DNA from: Holothuria scabra
Lineage: Eukaryota; Echinodermata; Holothuroidea; Aspidochirotida; Holothuriidae
Assembly (NCBI GenBank): GCA_037179385.1
Contig: CM074187.1
Span: 48,704,879 to 48,768,878, forward strand
Length of the DNA: 64,000 bases
Direction of reading: 5' to 3'
Under the pieces are notes generated by a model, which searched no databases, had not been told where the DNA came from, and was given only the letters and a program-made list of their open reading frames with translations. Shown piece by piece: positions 63,001 to 64,000 of the stretch (the stretch's first letter is position 1; every line of letters begins with the position of its first letter). Both the position numbers and the translations under genes were made by a program.

Positions 63001-64000
63001 TGTTCTTCTTGTGTACCAATATGAACTATTAATAAAAGTTAAAGGGACTAAAAAGTGGGTTTTTCTTTTGGTTACAACAGCTAGCTACATTTGTAAACTG
63101 TGCAAGTGACTACTCAGGGCTGGTTTTATGCAAGGAGCCTTCACTGAATAGATGTTTCTCTGTTGTAAAAGGATAAACAGATAATGAAAATATTAGTAAA
63201 TTGTAGCTTGTATTTCGATGGTTTCAACAGCTACATTTGCAACTGATGTTGGGGAATTTATGGCAATGGGTTATTTTGGAGTCATTCCTCTCGTGTAACT
63301 TTCATTAAAATCACATATATCAAATTAAATTTTTGGTGATGATGACAACAGTGTAGATAGTTCTCATATGATGTCATAGGAGCCTTTCATGTAGCATATT
63401 TTCAACCATGTTTGAGCTCAACCCCCATATGTATATATAGGCTTGCCCTCAGACGTGGTGGCTGCTAATGCCTAGTTCTGACATTACTGAGAACTATCTA
63501 TACATCACCTCTTGTTTAAAAAAGGAGGAGTCTTTTTTGTTCCTCACTATCTCATATTTCCCTAAGTATAAAGTTATTGCCAGGTAATAGACCTTATGCA
63601 TATGATGTCACAGAGCAAAAAGTACATGCCTTCCTTCAGGGGCAAAAAACCCAACACCAGCAAATGCAGACAGCTGATTTGTCAGTCAACCAGTCAGATA
63701 TGCACATAGTCTGCTACACGTGCAGGGCCACTTCTTATGTGTGTGGCTAGGTCTTCCATACTTTGTATCAAGGATGTCGTCAGTGTGCATTCAATGCATA
63801 AGGTCTATATTCAACTACTAAAAGTTGGAGTAACTGAATGCTGTGTTGATGAGTAGGAAGTTTCAGTCTCTTTGTTTGAGTGAGATATTCTCAACCGCCA
63901 CCCTTACCCCCTCTCTTATAATACAGCAAACCAGGTTTTTAACTTTTTCTCAACATGTTTTATCAGGCTGTGGAGGAACATATTTCAGTGGCCTTGGTTC
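2194..64000 (+). CDS. CUBN: Cubilin (CUBN) gene, 5' part: 11 complete exons plus the start of exon 12
   Basis: Cubilin is a very large peripheral-membrane endocytic receptor. In vertebrates it binds intrinsic factor-vitamin B12 and many other ligands, and it is anchored by amnionless. Spliced exons give about 504 residues: signal peptide (about 1-23), furin motif REKR (28-31), beta-rich N-terminal segment (39-81), coiled coil (about 82-147), eight EGF-like domains (154-488), and the opening Cys of CUB1 (495). Order and spacing match vertebrate cubilin closely, including PRI after the furin site, NPCQNGGTC in EGF1, GEPKYSC in EGF3 and NGGCSV in EGF5. Coding segments: 2194-2306, 14462-14591, 23415-23573, 28512-28550, 31715-31816, 35764-35867, 54465-54594, 56021-56183, 58360-58491, 61632-61727, 62684-62995, 63967-64000. 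All introns are GT..AG and phases agree. The gene is cut by the window edge; the CUB array is not present here. The role in this animal is inferred by homology. Confidence 0.92.
4474..4692. repeat. Tandem duplication, two units of about 110 bases
   Basis: Both units read GTGAAATG, GGAAAGCAAAAA, GAATCTTT, then a poly-A tract, then ATTGCAATTGAG or ATTGCCATTGAG. The second unit is shifted by about 110 bases. The internal A tracts (12 and 17 bases) may have helped slippage or unequal exchange. Confidence 0.7.
5130..5355. mobile_element. Short inverted-repeat element (MITE-like)
   Basis: The left end, GTTCAACAGGCCGTTGGATT (5131-5150), is mirrored by GAAATCCAACGGCTTGTTC (5333-5351), giving terminal inverted repeats of about 20 bases around 180 bases of non-coding sequence. 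The inner part repeats GGGTTCCC and ACAGAACC. The superfamily is not clear. Confidence 0.6.
5601..5657 (+). mobile_element. Truncated right end of the hAT-like MITE seen at 7797-8208
   Basis: ATTAATGACTAAACAATAGC and the following AAATTTTTGCGATTTT match the right arm of the 7797-8208 element. It ends in CACAGTCCTAA against CACAGCCCTAA there. No left end is visible. Confidence 0.5.
5965..6252 (-). pseudogene. Protein-like ORF, possibly a caspase-domain fragment
   Basis: A 95-codon minus-strand ORF. It starts [10 protein letters not shown] and later reads [20 protein letters not shown], then NMTEEV and EQSDVIVH before a stop. The hydrophobic opening, the D..LAAELL..F helix, the N.T.E turn and the SD.IV ending recall the first half of a caspase p20 subunit, which would continue to a catalytic SHG. 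No SHG or second subunit follows, so at best it is a broken fragment. The resemblance is by eye only, and it lies antisense inside intron 1. It could equally be a chance ORF. Confidence 0.2.
6749..7279 (+). mobile_element. MITE family D, complete copy (D1) with long inverted repeats and TTAA ends
   Basis: It starts TTAAAGTGTACCTCAAGTC and ends in the mirror GACATGAGGTACACTTTAA. The arms stay complementary for roughly 100 bases (CCAACTCCCATCTTCATAGG at 6820-6839 against CCTATGAAGATGGGAGTTGG). It has no transposase ORF. TTAA at both ends is compatible with a piggyBac-type target, which is an inference. Confidence 0.8.
7478..8443 (+). mobile_element. MITE family E, copy inserted in D0 and itself split by a hAT-like MITE
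   Basis: The ends are GAAGGTTTAAG and CTTAAACCCTTT, inverted. Without the inner insertion it is about 546 bases, matching 47037-47590 (reverse orientation) and the partial copy at 24757-25260. Internally it holds a 60-codon reading frame ([11 protein letters not shown]..) shared by all three copies. Confidence 0.75.
7797..8208 (+). mobile_element. hAT-like MITE (family F), innermost of the nest
   Basis: The ends are TAGGGCTGTGAAC and GTTCACAGCCCTA, perfect 13-base inverted repeats. They are flanked by 8-base direct repeats ATTTTTGA (7789-7796) and ATTGTTGA (8209-8216), which differ at one position. An 8-base duplication is the hAT signature. Subterminal CGATTAATCGC and GATTAATGGCTAAACAATCG are mirrored. 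No ORF. Confidence 0.82.
9005..9070 (+). mobile_element. Fragment of a family D end
   Basis: TTTTTCATGCTATTTATATATATTTTTGAGTTTTTTTACTTGAAGTACACT repeats the right arm of family D. Only about 65 bases remain. Confidence 0.5.
9327..9545 (-). other. Unassigned protein-like ORF
   Basis: A 72-codon minus-strand ORF between two stops, with globular-looking composition: [18 protein letters not shown], then [20 protein letters not shown] and IKGHHWY. Aromatic, His and Asp content is well above that of AT-rich junk ORFs. I recognise no family. It could be an old captured exon or chance. No splice partner was found. Confidence 0.2.
11019..12343. mobile_element. Non-autonomous hAT-type element with perfect 8-bp target duplication
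   Basis: The ends are TAGTGTTTGCACGGGTA and TACCCGTGCAAACACTA. CTGCAGCC lies directly outside both (11011-11018 and 12344-12351), an exact 8-base duplication. The first and last ~90 bases are packed with GGTACCCGGG and CGGGTACCC motifs, plausible transposase-binding repeats. The 1.3 kb has no transposase-length ORF, so it depends on a partner elsewhere. Confidence 0.88.
13456..13696 (+). mobile_element. tRNA-derived SINE, family A
   Basis: The head TTGGTCAGAGGAAGAGCAGC resembles a pol III A box. GGTTGGATTCCC at about 13506 is a B box close to GGTTCGANTCC. The body then reads CATACCAAAGACTTTAAAAG, GCAATGGAGTAGGGAAAAC, GTGAGCCACAACTGG and GGTTGGAAACTG. It shares this plan with copies at 17440, 19492, 19745, 24535, 27276 and 46790. 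Confidence 0.8.
14462..14591 (+). CDS. CUBN: Cubilin exon 2: N-terminal beta-rich segment (residues 38-81)
   Basis: Acceptor TTTCTCTTCCAG ends at 14461; donor GTAAGT starts at 14592. It encodes [15 protein letters not shown] through ADLTEVIKN. This matches the vertebrate segment just after the furin site, which in the published cubilin-amnionless structure forms a trimeric beta-helix that docks on amnionless. An N-glycosylation sequon, NIT, lies at residues 57-59. Start phase 2, end phase 0. Confidence 0.9.
14935..15035. repeat. Dispersed repeat also found at 7300-7400
   Basis: CTGTGACCACTATTGGACAG, GCAGAATGGTCACTGGC and GTGGTGGCGCTATGCC correspond to CCTGTTCCACAAATGGACTG, GCGGAATACTATCTGGC and TAGGTGGCGCTATAGCC at 7319-7396. 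Two partial copies only, so family and borders are unknown. Confidence 0.45.
15305..16335. repeat. Tandem array, about seven units of ~146 bases, each with a GGTCA-rich block
   Basis: The unit runs GGGTCAAAGGTCATGTGGGG, TCACCAGGG, ACCTTGTTAACA, GATATCTTGAGATAGGAAAC, TTGGATGAATGTCATACTTA, then GTAGATGCATTAT, AAGAAAAGAACC and TTTTGGTGG. Units begin near 15320, 15462, 15615, 15934, 16082 and 16227. The array is broken by a SINE at 15681-15843. Related diverged arrays occur at 28866-29720 and 36195-36530. Confidence 0.85.
15681..15843 (-). mobile_element. SINE family C inserted in the tandem array, 11-bp target duplication
   Basis: GATATCTTGAG is present at 15670-15680 and again at 15844-15854, bracketing a 163-base insert. 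The insert carries CACTTCTTACGCCAGGCAGG and CCAGCCCACAGGGGG, a core shared with 32735, 54187 and 55228. Read on the minus strand it ends in a TTAAATCTTATCTAACTAAC tail. A TACGACAGGCAGG core recurs in SINE central domains of many animals, as I recall. Confidence 0.8.
16726..17000 (+). mobile_element. MITE family H, copy 1
   Basis: It shares GGCAGTCAACT, AATTCTCAATTGGCACAGCT, GCAATTAACTGAGATTGTGT and CAGTTGTGGGAGGGGCTT with copies at 47744 and 52474. Compared with these, about 60 bases around the middle are missing or changed. Confidence 0.7.
17048..17265 (+). mobile_element. MITE family S, copy 1 (internally deleted)
   Basis: It starts GAAGGGAAACATTGCGTTTA and ends ACAAATGCAATATTTCCCTTTAAG, mirrored ends. 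The same ends delimit 57474-57828, which is about 130 bases longer inside. Confidence 0.65.
17440..17672 (+). mobile_element. SINE family A, diverged copy
   Basis: AGGTCTGGATTTGAAGTACT (B-box region), GGCCGGGTCATACTGAAGAC, GCAATGATGTAGGGAAAAC and GAGCCACAACTTAAAG follow the family plan. The tail is CATCCAATTAACTACTGTAA. The 5' tRNA-like head is eroded. Confidence 0.7.
19492..19728 (-). mobile_element. SINE family A, minus orientation, with a good B box
   Basis: Read on the minus strand it starts near CGGTAAGAGCATCCGCCGC, has the B box GGGTTCGCTTCC, and continues AGTCATACTGTACCAAAGAC, GTAGGGAAAACAATCC, GTGAGCCAAAACTGG. It ends in GTTAAACTCTATCTAACTAA. Another copy in the opposite orientation begins 17 bases further right. 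Confidence 0.82.
19745..19895 (+). mobile_element. SINE family A, plus orientation, 3' truncated
   Basis: GACTGCATGGTCAAGTGGTT is an A-box-like head and GGTCTGGACTTGGCCTCC the B-box region. GGCCGGGTCAAACCGTAGAC, CATTGTGCTTGGTGCCCAGC and ACAAGCAATGGA follow, then similarity stops. It is arranged head to head with the copy at 19492-19728. Confidence 0.75.
20512..20745. repeat. Tandem duplication, unit about 148 bases
   Basis: CTCCCATTACATACATTCCA, TCAAACCAAGTCCAAATTGA and CCAAATTGCAAGTGG in the first unit reappear as CTCCCATTGCACACATTCCA, TCAAACCAAGCCCAAATTGA and CCAAAGTTGCAAGTGG in the second, near 20630-20741. Confidence 0.75.
23415..23573 (+). CDS. CUBN: Cubilin exon 3: coiled-coil segment (residues 82-134)
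   Basis: Acceptor TTTATATTTAG ends at 23414; donor GTAAGT starts at 23574. The 53 codons are rich in Leu, Gln, Glu, Asn and Val, with heptad spacing ([19 protein letters not shown]). This fits the trimerising coiled coil that follows the N-terminal segment in cubilin. Both ends are phase 0. A non-LTR retrotransposon fragment lies only about 40 bases beyond the donor. Confidence 0.9.
23613..24118 (-). mobile_element. 5'-truncated non-LTR retrotransposon (RT C-terminal end) with 17-bp target duplication
   Basis: AATTAGGCAACCCTTAC occurs at 23613-23629 and exactly again at 24102-24118. On the minus strand the insert encodes, in decayed frames, [26 protein letters not shown], then [36 protein letters not shown] and [14 protein letters not shown]. 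These are the conserved tail of many animal non-LTR reverse-transcriptase polyproteins. One in-frame stop lies after KKKLD. The insertion point is 40 bases from the exon 3 donor. Confidence 0.88.
24535..24756 (-). mobile_element. SINE family A, minus orientation
   Basis: TTTCTAACCAATCAGCTTAA, AGCTCACTGGCTTGTTTTCC, TTACTCCATTGTGTATGCTG, CAGTAGGTTCCATATCTTAC and AGTCTTTGGTATGACCTGGC follow the family body in reverse. It ends GATGTTCTAACC at the left border of a family E copy. Confidence 0.75.
24757..25260 (+). mobile_element. MITE family E, 5'-truncated copy
   Basis: It begins AAATCTACACAGAGTGGT, inside the family, exactly where the SINE ends. It then follows the E consensus to GTGACCTTAAGCC. 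It carries the [17 protein letters not shown] reading frame, open for 62 codons (24828-25016). Confidence 0.75.
25718..27198. mobile_element. Non-autonomous hAT-type element with perfect 8-bp target duplication
   Basis: The ends are TAGTGTTCGAC and GTCGAACACTA. GAGATTAC flanks both (25710-25717 and 27199-27206) exactly. Subterminal regions repeat AATCGG, CCGATTAC and CGGCCCGATG in mirrored orientation. There is no transposase ORF in 1481 bases. A second, smaller MITE-like unit appears to sit inside at 26450-26617. Confidence 0.9.
26450..26617. mobile_element. MITE family L relative nested in the hAT-type element
   Basis: GATCTTTTGCATATGATGTC, GAGCAAAATATGATGC, CACGTGCATTACTG and GCAATGACGTCGTACGACAA parallel the element at 63587-63808 (GACCTTATGCATATGATGTC, GAGCAAAAAGTACATGC, ACACGTGCAGGGC, GATGTCGTCAGTG). 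The inverted ends are decayed here. Confidence 0.5.
27276..27522 (-). mobile_element. SINE family A, minus orientation, with a clear A-box head
   Basis: On the minus strand it begins ACGGTCAAGTGGTTAGAGCA, a good tRNA-like A-box start. It continues through AGGCCAGGTCATACCAAAGA, CCTACTGCCATTGTGCTTGG, GTAGGGAAAACAAGCCAG and TTAGAAATTGAGCCATTAAA. The body order matches the other copies. Confidence 0.8.
28512..28550 (+). CDS. CUBN: Cubilin exon 4: 13-residue microexon continuing the coiled coil (135-147)
   Basis: A 39-base exon with acceptor TCTTCTTCCTTTTTCAG ending at 28511 and donor GTAAGT at 28551. It encodes [13 protein letters not shown], which keeps the heptad pattern between exon 3 and EGF1. 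Both ends are phase 0, so skipping would keep the frame and shorten the coiled coil by about two heptads. It is too short for ordinary ORF calling but well supported by its borders and phase. Confidence 0.82.
28866..29720. repeat. Diverged tandem array, about six units of ~140 bases, GGTCA-rich
   Basis: Units run TCAAGAAGGGTAACAG, a CTGTACTT-like block, GTGCATTGCCCATATAA, ATTTTTGGTGGGGGTCAAAG, GTCATGTGGGGTCACGAGAG, then AACCTTG and ATAAGATATC. The order is that of the 15305-16335 array but similarity is lower. A perfect AGGTCAAAGGTCA lies at 29556-29568. Confidence 0.7.
31261..31414. repeat. Fold-back palindrome of 154 bases
   Basis: AAATTTAAACACCAACC (31331-31347) and GGTTGGTGTTTAAATTT (31352-31368) are perfect 17-base arms around a 4-base loop. 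Outside them TTGAGGTGG pairs with CCACCTCAA, AACCAC with GTGGTT, and AACACTGTGTTTA with TAAACACAGTGTT. It may be a small fold-back MITE. It lies 300 bases upstream of exon 5. Confidence 0.8.
31715..31816 (+). CDS. CUBN: Cubilin exon 5: EGF-like domain 1 (residues 148-181)
   Basis: Acceptor TTTTATTTTCAG ends at 31714; donor GTAAGT starts at 31817. It encodes [13 protein letters not shown] and then [10 protein letters not shown], with cysteines at 154, 159, 165, 174 and 176. The sixth cysteine (185) comes from exon 6. Both ends are phase 0. Vertebrate cubilin EGF1 has nearly the same core. Confidence 0.93.
31915..32075 (-). repeat. Dispersed repeat family R, minus orientation
   Basis: CTTCATCCAAGCG, AAAAATCACACTCCTCACAA, TGATTTTAGGTGGG and AATTCAAGGCCTGA are the reverse of CCTAAAATCACTGTGAGGAG, GTGTGATTTTTCCATACC and TAGATGAAG at 59925-59970. 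Borders are not defined. Confidence 0.65.
32735..32890 (-). mobile_element. SINE family C, diverged copy
   Basis: TTAGTTAGTAAGAGGAGATTTAACAACACA at the left (the tail in reverse), then ACAGTGTCAGCTAGATAAG, GGTTCAAGTCCTCCCCTCTA and GTTGCCTCTTACAAATTTC. The CAGGCAGG half of the core is lost. Confidence 0.6.
33166..33556 (+). mobile_element. MITE family S, copy 2
   Basis: It starts AAAGGGAAACATTGTTTTCA and shares TTGCATCATTCATATTTTTG, AGAGTTTTAGTGAACAAACT and TATGAGAAACTTATTTC with the copy at 57474-57828. Its right end is eroded, so the border is approximate. Confidence 0.5.
33612..34042. mobile_element. GATC-rich inverted-repeat element
   Basis: TGTTCCCACTT near the left end mirrors AAGTAGGAACA near the right. 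Inside, GGGGATCA, GATCAAGT and GTGGGAACA recur in both orientations. About 14 GATC sites fall within ~430 bases. It is probably a MITE whose ends and interior share a short motif. The superfamily is unknown. Confidence 0.55.
35764..35867 (+). CDS. CUBN: Cubilin exon 6: end of EGF1 and calcium-binding EGF2 (residues 182-216)
   Basis: Acceptor ATTATTTCACCAG ends at 35763. The exon completes EGF1 with GPTC and starts EGF2 with DVNEC, the calcium-binding consensus, then [14 protein letters not shown]. The donor GTAAGT at 35868 splits codon 216 (phase 2). The following intron is 18.6 kb, the longest in the window. Confidence 0.93.
36009..36690 (+). mobile_element. Repeat with a GTCT microsatellite and a DR1-type GGTCA block
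   Basis: It opens with the palindrome TAGCTCAACAAGTTGAGCTA, then CTGTCTGTCTGTC repeated (36045-36096). AGGTCAAAGGTCA follows at 36200-36212, with GGGGTCGTGAGAGGTCA and GGGGTCACAAGAGGTCA. It closes near ATGGCTCCGCCATAG (36664-36678). Borders are approximate. Confidence 0.5.
36045..36096. repeat. (GTCT)n microsatellite
   Basis: About 13 tandem tetranucleotides with one CGTC variant. It creates long spurious open frames on both strands. Confidence 0.95.
37718..38194. mobile_element. MITE with TTAA ends (family M)
   Basis: TTAAGGGCAGGTGACACTAC at 37718 mirrors GTAGTGTCACCAGCCCTTAA ending at 38194, with one mismatch. Further in, CAGATCGGA and GATCGGAAAATC are also mirrored. TTAA at both borders fits a piggyBac-type target duplication. 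The inner 400 bases are non-coding and contain two CCTAGGC motifs. Confidence 0.78.
38508..38830. mobile_element. Inverted-repeat element (MITE-like)
   Basis: CTAGTCAGGGTTTCTGCCAGG at the left pairs with CCTTGGCAGAAACCTTGCTAG at the right, with few mismatches. The interior has a G tract with AGGACCGCATG on one side and CCCCCCTTAATC on the other. No ORF of note. Exact borders are uncertain. Confidence 0.6.
40243..40302 (+). mobile_element. SINE family A, 3' end fragment
   Basis: TTGATTGGAAACTGGGCCATTAAACCTCATCTAACTAACTAACTAACC is the last ~50 bases of the family including its tail. The rest of the element is absent. Confidence 0.6.
41109..41148. repeat. Joined poly-C and poly-A tract
   Basis: About 15 C, then ACG, then about 20 A. 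It is one of several homopolymer runs of 10 or more in the window (others near 10367, 21952, 41990, 51400). Confidence 0.9.
43091..44649 (+). mobile_element. Composite TA-flanked element with ~205-base terminal direct repeats
   Basis: Two units (43091-43296 and 44447-44649) read in the same direction and look about 95% alike. Each begins CAATCTTGGACAAAACT (the first has two extra A) and ends AGTTTTGTCCAAGATTG, so each unit is itself an inverted-repeat MITE. Only the outer borders are flanked by TA (43089-43090, 44650-44651). The inner borders read TCTGAG and CTCAGA, also mirrored. The 1.15-kb interior is non-coding. TA flanks suggest a Tc1/mariner-type partner. Confidence 0.75.
44685..44945 (+). 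repeat. Dispersed repeat family J, copy 1
   Basis: It shares GGACAGTCAAGTTATATGGT, ACTGAATATGAGGGTTTGAA, ATTCATGTAGA, GATGGACCCC or AATGGACCCC, AATGGC, CAGTCACTAAACACA and GGATTGGTCT with 59420-59672. Borders and class are unknown. Confidence 0.7.
46260..46510. repeat. Diverged tandem duplication
   Basis: ATTATCTCAACTTACTATCA, GCCAAGGACATTGGTGAGGT and TCTGCATCCAA recur about 125 bases later as ATTGTCTCAACTTAATGTCA, ACCAAGGACATTAGCAAGGT and TATGCAATGAT. Confidence 0.6.
46790..46915 (+). mobile_element. SINE family A, 5'-truncated
   Basis: GCGGTGGAGTAGGGAAAACA, GCCAGTGAGCCACAACTG, GGCTCGACTTGAACCAATAG, GGTTGGAAACTGGGCCATAA and the tail CCCATCTAACTAACGA. The tRNA-like head is missing. Confidence 0.75.
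47037..47590 (-). mobile_element. MITE family E, full-length uninterrupted copy
   Basis: The ends GAAGGGTTTAAGG and CTTAACCTTCC are inverted. It matches the E copy at 7478-8443 along its length in reverse orientation, and shows the insertion point of the hAT-like MITE there as continuous sequence (GGTATTGCTGAGGAGAAAAT in the element's sense). It encodes [17 protein letters not shown] in an open 61-codon frame. Confidence 0.8.
47744..48086 (+). mobile_element. MITE family H, full copy
   Basis: It starts TTAAAGGCAGTCAACTCACC and ends GGTGTGAGAATTGGACCTTTAA, so the borders are inverted and carry TTAA. The interior has CAGAAATTCTCAATTGACAC, GTACTGAGAGTGTTTTGAAT and AACTGAGATTGTGTACGGAT. No ORF. 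Confidence 0.75.
48778..48850 (+). mobile_element. MITE family H, left-end fragment
   Basis: CTTAAAGGCAGTCAACTCTC, ATCCCAAACTAATTTTTGTA and TACAGAAATTTTCAATTGAA match the left 70 bases of the family, then similarity stops. Confidence 0.6.
49290..50470 (+). mobile_element. LINE pseudogene (L2/CR1-like reverse transcriptase, C-terminal part)
   Basis: Decayed frames spell RT motifs in order: [29 protein letters not shown] (palm), YANDTQI (the YADD catalytic box, with Asn for one Asp), [29 protein letters not shown]. The last part, in a shifted frame, reads [50 protein letters not shown] and [11 protein letters not shown]. At least two frameshifts and an altered catalytic box mean it is dead. 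The end runs into a TGTGATTGT microsatellite, as L2-type tails often do. It is 5'-truncated. Confidence 0.88.
50328..50415. repeat. Microsatellite tail of the LINE fragment
   Basis: Imperfect TTATTGTGATTG, GTGAGTGTGAG and TTGTTGTTAT repeats, adjacent to the LINE 3' coding end. Confidence 0.75.
52474..52786 (+). mobile_element. MITE family H, copy with symmetrical TTTAAGG ends
   Basis: It begins CTTTAAGGGCCAAACCTCTC and ends GAGAGAACTGGGCCTTTAAA, clear inverted ends. The interior shares GGAATTCTCAATTGGCTCAG, GTACTGAGAGTGTTTTGATA and ACAATTGTGGGAGGGGCTTA with the other copies. Confidence 0.75.
53700..54000 (+). repeat. Repeat family T, uninterrupted copy
   Basis: CAGTTGGTTCATGAAATTTA, TAATGACAAATGGTCAAATT, ATTAAACCATTGCAATGTTA, ACTTGACAAATTATGCTAAC and ATTGTCATGTGG follow the two halves at 6483-6613 and 8814-9000 in the same order without the 2.2-kb insertion. 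Confidence 0.6.
54187..54388 (-). mobile_element. SINE family C, long copy
   Basis: AGTTAGATTAAAGGACACAC at the left, ACATAGTGCCAGTCAACTTG, then GTCGCCTCTTACGACAGGCA, GGAAATACTGTGGCTATATT and CCGAGCCCACAGGGGCCATA. It ends 77 bases upstream of exon 7. Confidence 0.7.
54465..54594 (+). CDS. CUBN: Cubilin exon 7: end of EGF2 and start of EGF3 (residues 216-259)
   Basis: Acceptor CAACTTTGTTCCAG ends at 54464; donor GTAAGT starts at 54595. It encodes [12 protein letters not shown] to finish EGF2, then YDDC, CSHGYC and EGE. Vertebrate cubilin has YDDC and GEPKYSC at the same place, and GE|PKYSC is split here by intron 7. Start phase 2, end phase 0. Confidence 0.93.
54595..56020 (+). other. Intron 7 (1.4 kb)
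   Basis: Phase 0. A partial SINE core lies at 55228-55308. C-rich tracts occur at 55358-55390 and 55573-55585. Nothing else is recognised. Confidence 0.7.
55228..55308 (-). mobile_element. SINE family C, core fragment
   Basis: TTGTCTTACGACAGGCAGGA, AATGCTGTTGGTGCACATTC and ACTAGTCCACAGGGGGGTG match the core of the 54187 copy. Confidence 0.6.
56021..56183 (+). CDS. CUBN: Cubilin exon 8: end of EGF3 and most of calcium-binding EGF4 (residues 260-314)
   Basis: Acceptor TGATCTCCTACAG ends at 56020. [11 protein letters not shown] completes EGF3 (cysteines 235-281). SIDINEC then opens a calcium-binding EGF-like domain with CGNCPSG near its end, like CGACPTG in vertebrate cubilin. The donor GTATTT at 56184 departs from consensus at +5/+6 and splits codon 314 (phase 1). 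Confidence 0.92.
56184..58359 (+). other. Intron 8 (2.2 kb)
   Basis: Phase 1. It contains a full family S MITE (57474-57828). The rest is AT-rich, with G-rich patches at 56698-56780 and no gene. Confidence 0.7.
57474..57828 (+). mobile_element. MITE family S, full copy
   Basis: The ends TTTAAAGGAAATATTGTGTT and AAATGCAATATTTCCCTTTAA are inverted and carry TTAA. The interior shares CAGTCTTAATCATAAACCCC, ATACTGTGCACAAGAAGAG and AATATAAGTTTTTAAAAGGA with the copy at 17048-17265. Confidence 0.7.
58360..58491 (+). CDS. CUBN: Cubilin exon 9: end of EGF4 and calcium-binding EGF5 (residues 314-358)
   Basis: Acceptor CTTCTCCTAACAG ends at 58359; donor GTATGT starts at 58492. It encodes YTGNGRQC to finish EGF4, then [15 protein letters not shown] and CGACPAG. 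The NGGCSV block and the GACP turn are hallmarks of this cubilin repeat. Both borders are phase 1. Confidence 0.93.
59420..59672 (+). repeat. Dispersed repeat family J, copy 2
   Basis: It follows 44685-44945: GGACAGCAAGTTATGGTTTG, CACTGAATATGAGGGTTTGA, CGATGGACCCCAGTAATGG, CAGTCACTAAACACAGGTGC, ATTGGATTGGTCT. Roughly 80% alike by eye. Confidence 0.7.
59880..60095 (+). repeat. Dispersed repeat family R, plus orientation
   Basis: CTCACCTAAAATCACTGTGA, GGAGTGTGATTTTTCCATAC and CTAGATGAAG are the reverse of 31960-32035. GAGGAGTG occurs three times inside, and AAACTCAAGGCCTGA closes it. Confidence 0.6.
61632..61727 (+). CDS. CUBN: Cubilin exon 10: end of EGF5 and first half of EGF6 (residues 358-390)
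   Basis: Acceptor ACTTTTCTTCAG ends at 61631; donor GTTAGT starts at 61728. It encodes [14 protein letters not shown] and [15 protein letters not shown]. Cysteines 372, 379 and 385 form the first half of EGF6. Both borders are phase 1. The donor uses GTTAGT, a weaker variant than the GTAAGT seen at most exons here. Confidence 0.92.
61728..62683 (+). other. Intron 10 (1.0 kb)
   Basis: Phase 1. More than half is a single family D MITE (61927-62499), whose right end is 184 bases from the exon 11 acceptor. Confidence 0.75.
61927..62499 (+). mobile_element. MITE family D, uninterrupted copy
   Basis: TTAAAGTGTACCTCAAGTCC at the left mirrors ACTTAAGGTACACTTCAAA at the right. Arms of ~110 bases pair with modest decay (CCAACTCCCATCTTCATAGT against CCTATGAAAATGTGAGTTGG). 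The interior matches both D copies in intron 1, including ATGACCTTGAACACTTCCTG and AGAAAAACAAAGAAATACAA. Confidence 0.8.
62684..62995 (+). CDS. CUBN: Cubilin exon 11: end of EGF6, EGF7 and calcium-binding EGF8 (residues 390-494)
   Basis: Acceptor TTTACCCTATTAG ends at 62683; donor GTAAGT starts at 62996. It is the longest exon here (312 bases). It carries [17 protein letters not shown] (EGF6 end), [11 protein letters not shown] to GFTGRNC (EGF7), and [17 protein letters not shown] to YSGVRC (EGF8). Both borders are phase 1. Two decayed tandem copies of its last ~70 bases follow in intron 11. Confidence 0.94.
63069..63260 (+). pseudogene. Two decayed tandem copies of the 3' end of cubilin exon 11
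   Basis: Exon 11 reads GATGGTTACAACAGCTACAC, TTGTAACTGTGCAAGTGGCT, ACTCAGG near its end. Copy 2 (63069-63160) reads GGTTACAACAGCTAGCTACA, TTTGTAAACTGTGCAAGTGA, CTACTCAGGG, GCAAGGAGCC, with a 4-base and a 1-base insertion that break the frame. Copy 3 (63217-63260) reads GATGGTTTCAACAGCTACAT, TTGCAACTG, then diverges. Spacing is about 144 and 150 bases. Neither keeps a GT donor at the equivalent place, so they are not usable alternative exons. Confidence 0.8.
63587..63808. mobile_element. MITE family L
   Basis: ATAGACCTTATGCAT at the left is exactly mirrored by ATGCATAAGGTCTAT at the right (15 bases). The interior contains ATGATGTCACAGAGCAAAAA and ACACGTGCAGGGCC. A relative is nested in the hAT-type element at 26450-26617. 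Target duplication is not evident. Confidence 0.75.
63967..64000 (+). CDS. CUBN: Cubilin exon 12, partial: start of CUB domain 1 (residues 494-504)
   Basis: Acceptor TCAACATGTTTTATCAG ends at 63966. The phase-1 join gives S followed by [10 protein letters not shown], the typical opening of a CUB domain (CGG plus an aromatic residue). In vertebrate cubilin the first CUB domain also follows directly after the last EGF repeat. The exon runs off the window. Confidence 0.88.

Larger units (their letters stand above)
62996..63966 (+). other. Intron 11 (1.0 kb)
   Basis: Phase 1. It contains two decayed copies of the end of exon 11 (63069-63260) and a MITE (63587-63808). Nothing else is recognised. 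Confidence 0.75.

Noticed and set aside
62693..63109. A 138-codon plus-strand ORF overlapping exon 11
   Set aside because: It is out of frame with the cysteine-patterned EGF frame and reads through the splice donor; it is a shadow of exon 11.
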